This document shows, piece by piece, positions 6,983 through 15,735 of a stretch of 64,000 bases of DNA; position 1 is the first letter of the stretch, and each line of letters begins with the position of its first letter. The notes under the pieces were generated by a model. That model was not told where the DNA came from, searched no databases, and saw nothing but the letters and a program-made list of their open reading frames with translations. Source of the stretch: Streptomyces sp. CB01373 (GTDB taxonomy: Bacteria; Actinomycetota; Actinomycetes; Streptomycetales; Streptomycetaceae); contig NZ_NNBK01000020.1 in NCBI RefSeq assembly GCF_002803075.1, forward strand, positions 124,001 to 188,000, read 5' to 3'. Position numbers and translations under genes: made by a program.

Positions 6983-8173
6983 TCAGGCGGAGCCGACGAA
7001 GAGGACCAGCAGGAGCCAGGCCACCGGTGCGGTGGGCAGCAGGGAGTCCAGGCGGTCCATGATGCCCCCGTGGCCGGGGAGCAGCGTGCCCATGTCCTTG
7101 ATGCCCAGGTCCCGCTTGATCATGGACTCGCCGAGATCGCCGAGCGTGGCGGTGACGGCGACCGCGAGGCCGAGCAGCAGGCCCTGCCACCAGACGCCGT
7201 CGTCGATCAGGAACTGCATGCACAGCGCGCCGGCCACCATCGCGAAGGCCACCGCGCCGAACAGGCCCTCCCGGGTCTTGCCCGGGCTGATGCGCGGAGC
7301 GAGCTTGTGCCGGCCGAAACGCCAGCCGACGGCGTACGCGCCCGTGTCGCTGACGACCGTGAGCAGCAGGAAGGTCAGCACGCGGCGCGGACCGTCGTCC
7401 GCGGTCAGCATCATCGCGACGAACGTGGCCAGGAACGGCACGTAGAACGCAGCGAAGACGCCGGCCGTGACGTCCTTGAGGTAGCCCTCCGGCGGTTCCG
7501 TCATGCGCCAGACCAGGACCGCGAGCGCCGTCAGCGCCATCGCCACCCAGGCGCCCTCGGCACCCCGGACGTACCCGGCGACCACCATGGCCGCGCCGCC
7601 GACCGCCAGCGGAACGAGCGGCGCCTTGATGCCCTTGCGCTCCTGGAGCCGGCTGGTGAGCTCCCACAGGCCGACCACGACCGCGATCGCGACGACGCCC
7701 ACGAAGACGGCCTTGACGACGAACAGCGACACGACGATCACCACGCCGAGTCCGAGGCCGACGCCTATGGCGGCGCCCAGGTCGCGGCCCGCGTTCTTCT
7801 TCTGCGGCGCGGGCGCCGGCTGCGGGGCGTCGGGCATGGGCTCCGGATTCTGCGACGCCGTCCTGTGGAAGGACGGTGTCTGCGGCGTGTCGTGGGGCCA
7901 CGGCTGCGGCGCTTGGTGCGGCTGCTGCGGCGTGTCGTCGCGGAACGAGGCGCCGCCCGGCTGGGCGGCACCCCGGTCGTCATCCTGGTTTCCGCCGTGA
8001 GCGGGCGCGTCGGGCACGACGGGCATGGGGCGGGTCCGCTGGGCGTCATGCGCATCGTACGCGGCACCCGCCGGAGCGGCCCCCGGGACGGGTCCCCCCT
8101 GATGGGCGGATGGCCCGTCCGCGGGCCCCCAGTACCCGGCCTGCCGCGGCGCTCCCCAGGAAGTGTCGTCCAT
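6983..8173 (-). CDS. cdsA: Phosphatidate cytidylyltransferase (CDP-diglyceride synthase)
   Basis: It makes CDP-diacylglycerol from phosphatidic acid and CTP, the branch point to cardiolipin, phosphatidylinositol and phosphatidylethanolamine at the cytoplasmic membrane. At 396 aa it has a long Pro/Gln/Ala-rich hydrophilic N-terminal region (about 130 residues), followed by about eight membrane helices. The family signature is SDTGAYAVGWRFGRHKLAPR followed by ISPGKTREG. Its ATG overlaps the frr stop by one base (TGATG), so it is the last gene of the rpsB-tsf-pyrH-frr-cdsA cluster. The N-terminal extension is usual in actinobacteria. Confidence 0.95.
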   Translation of the reverse strand: MDDTSWGAPRQAGYWGPADGPSAHQGGPVPGAAPAGAAYDAHDAQRTRPMPVVPDAPAHGGNQDDDRGAAQPGGASFRDDTPQQPHQAPQPWPHDTPQTPSFHRTASQNPEPMPDAPQPAPAPQKKNAGRDLGAAIGVGLGLGVVIVVSLFVVKAVFVGVVAIAVVVGLWELTSRLQERKGIKAPLVPLAVGGAAMVVAGYVRGAEGAWVAMALTALAVLVWRMTEPPEGYLKDVTAGVFAAFYVPFLATFVAMMLTADDGPRRVLTFLLLTVVSDTGAYAVGWRFGRHKLAPRISPGKTREGLFGAVAFAMVAGALCMQFLIDDGVWWQGLLLGLAVAVTATLGDLGESMIKRDLGIKDMGTLLPGHGGIMDRLDSLLPTAPVAWLLLVLFVGSA

Positions 8174-8730
8174 CAGACTTCGAGCAGCTCCGCTTCCTTG
8201 TGCTTCAGCAGCTCGTCCACCTGCGCCACGTACTTCGCGGTTGTGTCGTCGAGCTCCTTCTCCGCACGACGGCCCTCGTCCTCACCGACCTCGCCGTCCT
8301 TGATCAGCTTGTCGATGGCGTCCTTGGCCTTGCGGCGCACGGAGCGGATGGACACCTTGGCGTCCTCGCCCTTGCCCTTGGCGACCTTGATGTAGTCGCG
8401 GCGGCGCTCCTCGGTGAGCTCGGGGAACACCACGCGAATGATGTTGCCGTCGTTGCTCGGGTTGACGCCCAGGTCGGAGTCGCGGATCGCCTGCTCGATG
8501 TTGCGCAGCGCGGTCTTGTCGAACGGGGTCACGACGGCCATGCGCGGCTCCGGCACGGAGAACGAGGCCAGCTGGTTGATCGGCGTCGGCGCGCCGTAGT
8601 AATCGGCCACGATCTTGTTGAACATCGCCGGGTGCGCACGGCCGGTGCGGATCGCGGCGAAGTCCTCCTTGGCGACCACGACGGCCTTCTCCATCTTCTC
8701 CTCGGCCTCGAGGAGGGTCTCTTCGATCAC
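8173..8730 (-). CDS. frr: Ribosome recycling factor
   Basis: It splits post-termination ribosomes together with EF-G. The GTG at 8730 preceded by CAGGAGCAAGTG gives 185 aa, the normal family length. The longer in-frame extension is a low-complexity Arg-rich run and was rejected. An adjacent GTG one codon upstream is possible. Conserved segments include EDFAAIRTGRAHPAMF, SNDGNIIRVVFPELTEERR and the C-terminal helix ending LLKHKEAELLEV. It follows pyrH by 187 bases and is coupled to cdsA. Confidence 0.95.
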   Translation of the reverse strand: MIEETLLEAEEKMEKAVVVAKEDFAAIRTGRAHPAMFNKIVADYYGAPTPINQLASFSVPEPRMAVVTPFDKTALRNIEQAIRDSDLGVNPSNDGNIIRVVFPELTEERRRDYIKVAKGKGEDAKVSIRSVRRKAKDAIDKLIKDGEVGEDEGRRAEKELDDTTAKYVAQVDELLKHKEAELLEV

Positions 8731-8917
8731 CACTTGCTCCTGCGTGTCTTGAGTAGGCCCGGCTGCGGTTCCCTGTCGGGACCGGCGACCGGCTTCGTCG
8801 CGTTCTTCCTGCACGGTTCCCGACCGGCAGGACATTGTCCATCCTCCGGCCGGAGTCCGTCCCGTCCGTCGCCCGGACAGGTCTCTTTCCGGCGACCCGC
8901 GGTACGGGGTCGGCCGG

Positions 8918-9676
8918 TCAGTCCCGGCTGCCCTGGTCACCCACAAGCGTGCCGATCTTCTCACCCTTGACGGCGCGGGCGATATTGCCCTCCTTCAGGA
9001 GCTCGAAGACGACGATCGGGAGCTTGTTGTCCCGGCACAGCGTGATCGCCGTCGCGTCGGCGATCTTCAGGTCCCGCGTGATGACCTCGCCGTAGCCGAG
9101 GGAGTCGAACTTCACGGCGTCCGGGTTGGCCTTCGGGTCGGAGTCGTAAACCCCGTCCACGCCGTTCTTGCCCATGAGCAGCGCCTCGGCGTCGATCTCC
9201 AGGGCGCGCTGGGCGGCGGTGGTGTCGGTGGAGAAGTACGGCATGCCCATACCGGCGCCGAAGATGACCACGCGGCCCTTCTCCAGGTGACGCACGGCGC
9301 GCAGCGGGATGTACGGCTCGGCGACCTGGCCCATGGTGATGGCGGTCTGGACCCGGCTGTCGATGCCTTCCTTCTCCAGGAAGTCCTGCAGGGCGAGGCA
9401 GTTCATCACGGTGCCGAGCATGCCCATGTAGTCCGAGCGGGCGCGGTCCATGCCGCGCTGCTGGAGTTCGGCACCGCGGAAGAAGTTGCCGCCGCCGATC
9501 ACGACCGCGATCTCCGCTCCGTCGCGTACGACCGCCGCGATCTCACGGGCGATGGCGTGCACCACGTCCGGGTCGACTCCCAGGCCCCCGCCGCCGGAGA
9601 AGGCCTCTCCGGACAGCTTCAGCAGAAACCGGCCGGGTACTTTGCCGTCGTCGCTCTTCTGGGCCTTGGTGGTCAT
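8918..9676 (-). CDS. pyrH: Uridylate kinase (UMP kinase)
   Basis: It phosphorylates UMP to UDP in pyrimidine nucleotide synthesis and is a hexamer regulated by GTP and UTP in other bacteria. The 252-aa amino acid kinase fold shows LLKLSGEAFSG at the phosphate-binding N-terminus, VIGGGNFFRG, MGMLGTVMN, and GVYDSDPKANPDAVKFD for nucleotide binding. The C-terminus ends LVGDQGSRD. It sits between tsf and frr as in nearly all actinobacteria, but two strong hairpins separate it from tsf, so partial transcription uncoupling is likely. Confidence 0.96.
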   Translation of the reverse strand: MTTKAQKSDDGKVPGRFLLKLSGEAFSGGGGLGVDPDVVHAIAREIAAVVRDGAEIAVVIGGGNFFRGAELQQRGMDRARSDYMGMLGTVMNCLALQDFLEKEGIDSRVQTAITMGQVAEPYIPLRAVRHLEKGRVVIFGAGMGMPYFSTDTTAAQRALEIDAEALLMGKNGVDGVYDSDPKANPDAVKFDSLGYGEVITRDLKIADATAITLCRDNKLPIVVFELLKEGNIARAVKGEKIGTLVGDQGSRD

Positions 9677-9713
9677 GAGATCCCGCCTCTGTTACGTGGT
9701 GCACATGCGAAGA

Positions 9714-9764
9714 AGGCCATTGCCGGTGGGGCGTGATTCGCATCCCATGCAGCGGCAATGGCCT
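9714..9764 (-). terminator. Hairpin between tsf and pyrH (1)
   Basis: AGGCCATTGCCG (9714-9725) pairs perfectly with CGGCAATGGCCT (9753-9764) across a 27-base loop, just before pyrH. It is probably a terminator or attenuator for the rpsB-tsf transcript. Confidence 0.6.
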
Positions 9765-9786
9765 CCTCGTCAGATCTGCTGCCGTC

Positions 9787-9820
9787 CGTCACGCGCGTGT
9801 GGCTGCACACGCGCGTGACG
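9787..9820 (-). terminator. Hairpin between tsf and pyrH (2)
   Basis: CGTCACGCGCGTGT (9787-9800) pairs with ACACGCGCGTGACG (9807-9820) around a six-base loop, giving a 14-bp perfect stem downstream of tsf. It is a strong terminator candidate. Confidence 0.7.
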
Positions 9821-9879
9821 TGGACGACTGCTGTCGACCCTATCGGGGTCGGGGGTCCGTCGCGGTACGGACCGTGGAC

Positions 9880-10725
9880 TCAGATGCCGACCTTGATGCG
9901 CGTGAAGCGCTTCAGGGTGACACCGGCCTCGTCCAGAACCTTCTGGACCGACTTCTTGTTGTCCAGGGCGTAGGGCTGGCCGAGCAGCGTCGCGTCCTTG
10001 AAGAAGCCGTTCAGACGACCCTCGACGATCTTGGCGATCGCGGCCTCGGGCTTGCCCTCGGCGCGAGTGGTCTCCTCGGCGACACGGCGCTCGGACTCGA
10101 CGATGTCGGCCGGCACGTCCTCCTTGGCGAGGTACTTCGGCGCGAAGGCGGCGATGTGCTGGGCGATGCCCTTGGCGACCGCGGCGCTCTCATCGGTCTG
10201 CTTGTCGAGCTCGACGAGGACACCGATCTGCGGGGGCAGGTCGGGCATCGTGCGGTGCATGTACGCGGTCACGAAGCCGTCGGAGAACTGCGCGAAGCGG
10301 TCCAGGACGATCTTCTCGCCGAGGTTGGCGTTGGCCTCGTCCACGAACGCCTGGACGGTCTTGCCGGCCTCGATCTCGGAGGCGAGCAGCGCGTCGAGGT
10401 CGGCCGGGGAGGACTTGGCGACGTGCTCGGCGATCTCGCGGGCGACGGCCTGGAACTTCTCGCCCTTGGCGACGAAGTCCGTCTCGCACTTCAGCTCGAC
10501 GAGGACACCGGAGGAGTTGTCGTCGGCGATGATCGAGACCACGGCGCCGTTCTCGGCGGAGCGGCCCTCGCGCTTGGCGACGCCCTTCTGGCCCTTGATA
10601 CGGAGCGCCTCGACAGCCTTCTCGACGTTGCCCTCGGCCTCGTCCAGCGCCTTCTTGCAGTCCATCATGCCGGCGCCGGAGAGCTCACGGAGCTTCTTGA
10701 CGTCGGCGGCGGTGTAGTTCGCCAT
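9880..10725 (-). CDS. tsf: Elongation factor Ts
   Basis: It is the guanine nucleotide exchange factor that regenerates EF-Tu-GTP. At 281 aa it has the N-terminal domain MANYTAADVKKLRELSGAGM, then DCKKALDEAEGNVEKAVE and LRIKGQKGVAKREGR, the classic family signatures. The core subdomains N and C follow (VSIIADDNSSGVLVELKCET, DFVAKGEKF, YVLAKEDVP-like region). The ATG at 10725 lies 158 bases after the rpsB stop. The intergenic space holds a 13-bp hairpin that may tune the tsf:rpsB ratio. Confidence 0.96.
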   Translation of the reverse strand: MANYTAADVKKLRELSGAGMMDCKKALDEAEGNVEKAVEALRIKGQKGVAKREGRSAENGAVVSIIADDNSSGVLVELKCETDFVAKGEKFQAVAREIAEHVAKSSPADLDALLASEIEAGKTVQAFVDEANANLGEKIVLDRFAQFSDGFVTAYMHRTMPDLPPQIGVLVELDKQTDESAAVAKGIAQHIAAFAPKYLAKEDVPADIVESERRVAEETTRAEGKPEAAIAKIVEGRLNGFFKDATLLGQPYALDNKKSVQKVLDEAGVTLKRFTRIKVGI

Positions 10726-10827
10726 GAGTCTGTAAATCTTTCTCGAAGTCTGGAGGATCGAAGATCTGCACGGTCTGCGGTCTACATGTAGATGCAGATT
10801 CCCGACTCGGTGCTGACCTACGGGTGA

Positions 10828-10864
10828 ACGGCGGGAGCGGACTTCATGTCGCCGCTCCCGCCGT
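10828..10864 (-). terminator. Hairpin between rpsB and tsf
   Basis: ACGGCGGGAGCGG (10828-10840) pairs perfectly with CCGCTCCCGCCGT (10852-10864), 19 bases after the rpsB stop codon. It is likely a partial terminator or processing site inside the rpsB-tsf transcript. Confidence 0.65.
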
Positions 10865-10883
10865 CAACGCTGGCGCTGACGGG

Positions 10884-11813
10884 TCAGGCCTGCTCGCCCT
10901 CGGCGGCCGGAGCCTCGGTGGCCGGAGCCTCCGGGGCCTCCTCGGCGGGAGCCTCCACAGCCGGGGCCTCCTCGGCGGGAGCCTCCACAGCCGGGGCCTC
11001 CTCGGTGGGAGCCTCCACAGCCGGGGCCTCCTCGGCCTTCTTCTCGCCCTCGAGCAGGTTGCGCTCCCACTCGGCGAGCGGCTCGCCCGCGGCCTTCTCG
11101 CCCTTGCCCTCGGTGGCGACACCGGAGCGGGCGATGAGGCCCTCGGCGACCGCGTCGGCGATCACACGGGTGAGCAGGGTGACGGAGCGGATCGCGTCGT
11201 CGTTGCCCGGGATCTTGTAGTCGACCTCGTCGGGGTCACAGTTGGTGTCGAGGATGGCGACGACCGGGATGTTGAGCTTCCGGGCCTCGCCGACCGCGAT
11301 GTGCTCCTTCTTGGTGTCCACGATCCAGACGGCGCTGGGCACCTTCTGCATCTCGCGGATACCGCCGAGGGTCTTCTCCAGCTTGGCCTTCTCGCGGGAG
11401 AGGACCAGGAGCTCCTTCTTGGTCAGACCGGAGGCCGCGACGTCCTCGAAGTCGATCTGCTCGAGCTCCTTCAGGCGCTGCAGGCGCTTGTAGACGGTCG
11501 AGAAGTTGGTGAGCATGCCGCCCAGCCAGCGCTGGTTGACGTAGGGCATGCCGACGCGGGTGGCCTGCTCGGCGATGGCCTCCTGCGCCTGCTTCTTCGT
11601 ACCGACGAACATGACCGTGCCGCCGTGGGCGACGGTCTCCTTGACGAACTCGTAGGCGCGGTCGATGTACGACAGCGACTGGAGCAGGTCGATGATGTAG
11701 ATGCCGTTGCGCTCGGTGAAGATGAAGCGCTTCATCTTCGGGTTCCAGCGACGGGTCTGGTGACCGAAGTGGACGCCGCTCTCCAGCAGCTCCCGCATCG
11801 TGACGACGGCCAT
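10884..11813 (-). CDS. rpsB: 30S ribosomal protein S2
   Basis: It is needed for late 30S assembly and mRNA binding. The true start is the ATG at 11813, preceded by AAGGAGATACGGCC. The longer open frame upstream is leader DNA. The 309-aa protein shows MRELLESGVHFGHQTRRWNP, GTKKQAQEAI, QRWLGGMLTNF and DTKKEHIAVGEA. After residue ~250 there is an actinobacterial acidic Pro/Ala/Glu-rich tail of tandem EEAPAVEAPA units. It is the first gene of the cluster, and 270 bases separate it from the divergent M23 peptidase gene. That space can hold both promoters and a structured leader. Confidence 0.96.
   Translation of the reverse strand: MAVVTMRELLESGVHFGHQTRRWNPKMKRFIFTERNGIYIIDLLQSLSYIDRAYEFVKETVAHGGTVMFVGTKKQAQEAIAEQATRVGMPYVNQRWLGGMLTNFSTVYKRLQRLKELEQIDFEDVAASGLTKKELLVLSREKAKLEKTLGGIREMQKVPSAVWIVDTKKEHIAVGEARKLNIPVVAILDTNCDPDEVDYKIPGNDDAIRSVTLLTRVIADAVAEGLIARSGVATEGKGEKAAGEPLAEWERNLLEGEKKAEEAPAVEAPTEEAPAVEAPAEEAPAVEAPAEEAPEAPATEAPAAEGEQA
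10936..11025 (-). repeat. Three 30-bp tandem repeats in the rpsB tail
   Basis: Three nearly identical 30-bp units (10936-10965, 10966-10995, 10996-11025), plus about 10 bp of a fourth, encode the ten-residue repeat EEAPAVEAP(A/T). The near identity at DNA level points to recent slippage. Confidence 0.9.
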
Positions 11814-12085
11814 GGCCGTATCTCCTTGAGTTTCTCGGTTGTGCCGCGGATGCCGGACGGCTTCCGCGCCTGACGCCCGCGGTGCGCCGTGCCACGAGGG
11901 ACCGAGGGGCGCTGACACCGGCCGTTGCCGGTCGGAGTGTCGGGGCGTGCGAAGTCGACCCAGTGACCCGGGTCGCCACCAGAAGTGTACGGGACCCGCG
12001 GGGCGCCGGGTGACGCCGCTGTCCACAATGGGTGAGTCGTCCACAGGTTCCGGTCGCGGTCGGCGGGGTGCGGGACGGTGGGCGC

Positions 12086-12787
12086 ATGTTTCGGATGCGT
12101 GCGATGCGATGGACGGCCGCCGGCGTCCGGCGGCGTCTACTGCCCGGGCGGGCGGCGGCCCCGGCGGCCTCGGTGGCCCTAATGGCCCTGGTGGCCTCGG
12201 TGGTACTGATGGCGCTCACGGCCTCGGCGGCGCTGGCCGGCTCGGTGACATGGACGACCTGGGCGGGCGACCACCCCACTACGCCGGTCGGTCCTGGGTC
12301 CGGGTCCGGGTCCGGGGAAGAGGATCCGCCCGTGCCCGCCGTGGGTCGGGTGTGGCCCGTGGGAGTGCGGCCCGGGGTGTTGCGCGGCTGGGATCCACCG
12401 GCGACGGTCTACGGGCCCGGGCACCGGGGCGTGGACCTGAGCGCGCCGCCGGGTGCCCAGGTCCGGGCGGTGGCGGCTGGGCGGGTGTTCTTCGCGGGCC
12501 CGGTGGCCGGCAGGGGCGTGGTGTCGATCGAGCTGTCCGGCACCGGCGAACCACCGCTTCGGACGACGTACGAGCCGGTGAGGGCGTCGGTGAAACAGGG
12601 CGACGAGGTGACGGCGGGGGCGGTCGTCGGCACGGTCGAGGCGACGGGCCGGCATTGCGAAGGCCCGTGCATCCACTGGGGCCTACTGCGCGGCAAGACC
12701 TACCTGAACCCTCTCCTCCTGCTCCCCCCATGGCTCCTGAACGGACCAACGAGACTGCTCCCGGTCCTGGGAGTGCCACTGCCCTGA
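12086..12787 (+). CDS. Secreted M23-family peptidase (LytM-like)
   Basis: A 233-aa protein runs from ATG at 12086 (start chosen to give a compact export signal). It has a basic N-terminus, a hydrophobic signal region (SVALMALVASVVLMALTASA), then a Gly/Ser/Pro linker. The LytM domain carries HRGVDLSAPPG (metal ligands His and Asp) and GPCIHWGLLRG (ligand His). The usual HxH pair reads CxH here, a variation I associate with actinomycete homologues. It probably cuts or binds peptidoglycan cross-bridges outside the membrane. It is divergent from rpsB. Confidence 0.85.
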   Translation: MFRMRAMRWTAAGVRRRLLPGRAAAPAASVALMALVASVVLMALTASAALAGSVTWTTWAGDHPTTPVGPGSGSGSGEEDPPVPAVGRVWPVGVRPGVLRGWDPPATVYGPGHRGVDLSAPPGAQVRAVAAGRVFFAGPVAGRGVVSIELSGTGEPPLRTTYEPVRASVKQGDEVTAGAVVGTVEATGRHCEGPCIHWGLLRGKTYLNPLLLLPPWLLNGPTRLLPVLGVPLP

Positions 12788-12837
12788 TGCTCCGGCACTG
12801 TTCACGGAGGGCCTGGCACCGGCGCCTCGCCGTGGGG

Positions 12838-13428
12838 TCAGCCGCAGACGCCGCGCAGGGCCATGGCGACGGCGGCCTCGGCGATGGACGCCGGATCCTC
12901 CGCGGCGCCCAGTTCGATGCGCCGTACCGCCGCGTCCACCACGCCCTGAAGCAGCATCGCCGCCAACCGCGGCTGCTCGTGGCCCAGCTCGCCGAGCGCC
13001 TCCACGATGATGGCGACGAGCCCGCCGTGGGCGGCCCGGATCTTCTCCCGGGCGCCCGCGTCCAGCTCGCTCGCCGAGATCGCCACGACGGCCCGGTGCC
13101 GCCGGTCCCCGACCAGCTCCAGCTGCTTGCGCACATACGCCTCGACCTTGGCCGGGGGCCCGTCGACGGAGGCCATCGCGGCCTCGACCTCCGCGGCCCA
13201 CACCGGGAAGTCGGCCGCGCACAGCTCCTCGACCACGGCGGCCCGCGACCGGAAATACTCGTACACCGACGACCGCGCGAGCCCCGTCCGCTCCGCAAGG
13301 GCCGGGAAGGTCAGCGCCTCCGTCCCGCCCTCGGACAGCAGAGTCCGCGCCGCGTCCAGCAGGGCGGCTCGCTGCATCGACCGGTGCTCGGCCACGGAGG
13401 CCGCTCGAATCCTTGGCACGTCAACCAC
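12838..13428 (-). CDS. TetR-family transcriptional regulator
   Basis: This 196-aa protein has an N-terminal helix-turn-helix: LLDAARTLLSEGGTEALTFP, then ALAERTGLARSSVYEYFRSR at ~25-65. The helical ligand-binding domain follows. The GTG start is at 13428. It lies 42 bases after whiG on the same strand, so it may be read with it, though its own targets are unknown. The ligand cannot be inferred. Confidence 0.88.
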   Translation of the reverse strand: MVDVPRIRAASVAEHRSMQRAALLDAARTLLSEGGTEALTFPALAERTGLARSSVYEYFRSRAAVVEELCAADFPVWAAEVEAAMASVDGPPAKVEAYVRKQLELVGDRRHRAVVAISASELDAGAREKIRAAHGGLVAIIVEALGELGHEQPRLAAMLLQGVVDAAVRRIELGAAEDPASIAEAAVAMALRGVCG

Positions 13429-13470
13429 TTTACGGATGTGCCACCCGGACCGGGAGTGACTCCGCCCGGG

Positions 13471-14313
13471 TCAGCGGCCGAAGCTCGCCAGCTTCGCCCG
13501 CAGCTGGAGCACCGATTTGGTATGGATCTGGCTGACCCGGCTCTCGGTCACACCGAGCACATGGCCGATCTCGGCGAGCGTGAGTCCCTCGTAGTAGTAG
13601 AGCATCACGACGGTCTTCTCCCGCTCGGGCAGCGTGTTGATCGCCCGGGCCAGGAACGTCCGCAGCTCCCGGTCCTCGGCCACCTCCACCGGATTGTCGG
13701 CGGCGGTGTCCTCCAGCGTGTCCATCAGGCTCAGCCGGTCGCCGCCCTCGCCGCCCACATGCAGCAGCTCCTCCAGCGCCACCACGTTGGCCAGCGACAA
13801 CTGGCTGAAAACAGCATGCAGTTCGTCGACCGCGATGCCCATCTCGGCGGCCACCTCGACCTCCGTCGGGGTACGTCGCAGCCGGGCCTCCAGGGTCGCG
13901 TACGCCCGCTCCACGTTCCGCGCCTTCTGCCGTACCGAGCGGGGGATCCAGTCCAGCGCCCGCAGCTCGTCGATCATCGCGCCCCGGATCCGGGTGATCG
14001 CGTAGGTCTCGAACTTGATCTCCCGCTCGATGTCGAACTTCTCGATCGCGTCGATGAGCCCGAAGACCCCTGAGGAGACGAAATCGGCCTGCTCCACATT
14101 GGGCGGCAGGCCGACGCTCACCCGGCCCGCCACGTACTTCACCAGCGGCGAGTAGTGCAGGATCAGCTGCTCCCGCAACCGGTCGTCCCCCGTCGCCTTG
14201 TACGACCGCCACAGCTCCTCGAGCGTCGAAGGAGCGGGCGGCCGCACGCTGCCACCGTCACGGGCGGCTGGGGGGATCGCCGCCCGGTCGGGCCCGGAGG
14301 TGTGCTGGGGCAT
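13471..14313 (-). CDS. whiG: RNA polymerase sigma factor WhiG (FliA type)
   Basis: This sigma factor starts sporulation in aerial hyphae of Streptomyces and in S. coelicolor drives whiH and whiI. The ATG at 14313 (MPQHTSG) gives 280 aa, the length I recall for WhiG. Region 2 is visible as LILHYSPLVKYVAGRV, DFVSSGVFGLIDAIEKFD and FETYAITRIRGAMIDELR. Region 3 follows (RTPTEVEVAAEMGIAVDEL), and region 4 is TVVMLYYYEGLTLAEIGHVL with VTESRVSQIHTKSV. Upstream extension frames are rejected as Arg-rich noise. About 260 bases before the start are available for its promoter. Confidence 0.96.
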   Translation of the reverse strand: MPQHTSGPDRAAIPPAARDGGSVRPPAPSTLEELWRSYKATGDDRLREQLILHYSPLVKYVAGRVSVGLPPNVEQADFVSSGVFGLIDAIEKFDIEREIKFETYAITRIRGAMIDELRALDWIPRSVRQKARNVERAYATLEARLRRTPTEVEVAAEMGIAVDELHAVFSQLSLANVVALEELLHVGGEGGDRLSLMDTLEDTAADNPVEVAEDRELRTFLARAINTLPEREKTVVMLYYYEGLTLAEIGHVLGVTESRVSQIHTKSVLQLRAKLASFGR

Positions 14314-14574
14314 TAGTCGCCTTGCGTCGTTCTGCGGTGGAATGCGGGCGTCCGAGTGAGCTGTCGTTCTGAGTGGTATCTGCGCCCGAACCACGTGAGC
14401 GTAGCGTGACTGAAGTGTCGCGGTGCGCGAAGGACGGGGCGCGAAGCGTGCGCAGATTCGTTCCGCGATGCGCCCCACCGGGTCACACCTGTCACCCTCG
14501 GTGACCACCGCGACGCCCAACTGCGGGAATCCCCAATGGCGTCGGGCCTCCCCCGGACGGCCGAACACGCTCGG

Positions 14575-15735
14575 TCAGCACCGCTCGCGGCCCTCCCGGG
14601 CCGAGATCAGCGCCTGGCGTGTCAACTTCCATCCATCGCCGTGTCGTTCGACGTACCCCAGCGACCGGAGTTCGTACAGTTTCGCGATCGCGTCGTCCAT
14701 GGTCGTCCGGGCAGCTCGGGCGATCTCGTCCGGCGTCGCCCCGCCGCGCGCCGGCAACGCGGCCAGAACCTGACGGGCGTCCGGTTCCAGCAGGTCGCGC
14801 GGGAGTACGGGACCGCGCCGGTCCGGAGCGAGTTCCCCCATGTCGCCGACGAGTTCGACGACTTCCGCGGCGTCGGTGACCAGCACCGCACCATCGCGCA
14901 GGAGTTCGTGGACACCGGCGGAGAGCGCGCTGGTGGCCGGGCCGGGCACCCCCATGGTGTGCCGTCCCAGCCGCAACGCCGCCCGTGCGGTGACCAGTGA
15001 TCCGCTGCGGTGGGCGGCCTCCACGACCACGGTGCCCCGGGTGAGCGCCGCGATCACCCGGTTGCGGACGATGAACCGGCTCGGCGTCGGGTGGTCACCG
15101 GGTGGCAACTCGCCGATCACCAGTCCCTGCTGCGCGATCCTGCTGATCAACTCGGTGTGCCCGCGCGGATAGGGCCGGTCGACGCCGCAGGCCAGTACCG
15201 CGACGGTGGCACCGCCCGCGGCGAGCGCGCCCCGGTGGGCGGCACCGTCGACTCCGTAGGCGCCGCCGGAGACCACGACCCAGCCGTGCTCCGCGAGGCC
15301 GACGGCGAGGGCCGCGGCCATGTGGGCGCCGTACTGGGTGCAGGCCCGGGCGCCGACGAGCGCGACCGAGCGCAGCGCCCATATCCGCAGGCTGGGCCGG
15401 CCGCGCACCCACAGTCCCGTGGGCCGCGCGTCGCCGAGGTCGTCGAGCTGCGCGGGCCACTCGGTGTCCCCGGGGCGCACGAACCGCACCCCGGCCTCCC
15501 GCGCCGCGGCGAGATCCCGTCCGGGATCGGCCCCTGCCGCCCGGGCGCACAGTCCCGCCCACCGCTTGTCCGACACCCCGGCGAGCCGCGGGCCGCCGTA
15601 GCGCAGCCGCCGGGCCACCTCCACCGCCCCGAACTCCCGCAGCCACCGCCCGCCGACCGTGTCCCCGGGTTCCAGGACCCGGCTGAGGAAGACCACGGCG
15701 AGCAGCTCGCCGTCGGGGGGCGGGACGGTGCTCAC
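14575..15735 (-). CDS. dprA: DNA-processing protein DprA
   Basis: It binds incoming single-stranded DNA and loads RecA during transformation in competent bacteria. Its role in Streptomyces is unclear. The GTG at 15735 overlaps the comM stop (GTGA), and the protein is 386 aa. The Rossmann-type core is visible: SVALVGARACTQYG, VVVSGGAYGVDGAAHRGAL, TVAVLACGVDRPYPRGH and the NRVIAALTRGTVVVEAAHRS GSLVTA block. A C-terminal winged-helix (DMDDAI-like, TTMDDAIAKLYELRSLGYVE) is present. Confidence 0.93.
   Translation of the reverse strand: MSTVPPPDGELLAVVFLSRVLEPGDTVGGRWLREFGAVEVARRLRYGGPRLAGVSDKRWAGLCARAAGADPGRDLAAAREAGVRFVRPGDTEWPAQLDDLGDARPTGLWVRGRPSLRIWALRSVALVGARACTQYGAHMAAALAVGLAEHGWVVVSGGAYGVDGAAHRGALAAGGATVAVLACGVDRPYPRGHTELISRIAQQGLVIGELPPGDHPTPSRFIVRNRVIAALTRGTVVVEAAHRSGSLVTARAALRLGRHTMGVPGPATSALSAGVHELLRDGAVLVTDAAEVVELVGDMGELAPDRRGPVLPRDLLEPDARQVLAALPARGGATPDEIARAARTTMDDAIAKLYELRSLGYVERHGDGWKLTRQALISAREGRERC

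Noticed and set aside
8731..8964. N-terminal extension of ribosome recycling factor
   Set aside because: The 185-residue form from 8730 has the family length and a ribosome binding site; the extension is low-complexity.
10936..11025. CRISPR-like tandem array
   Set aside because: The repeats are contiguous, in-frame coding repeats of the S2 tail, with no spacers.
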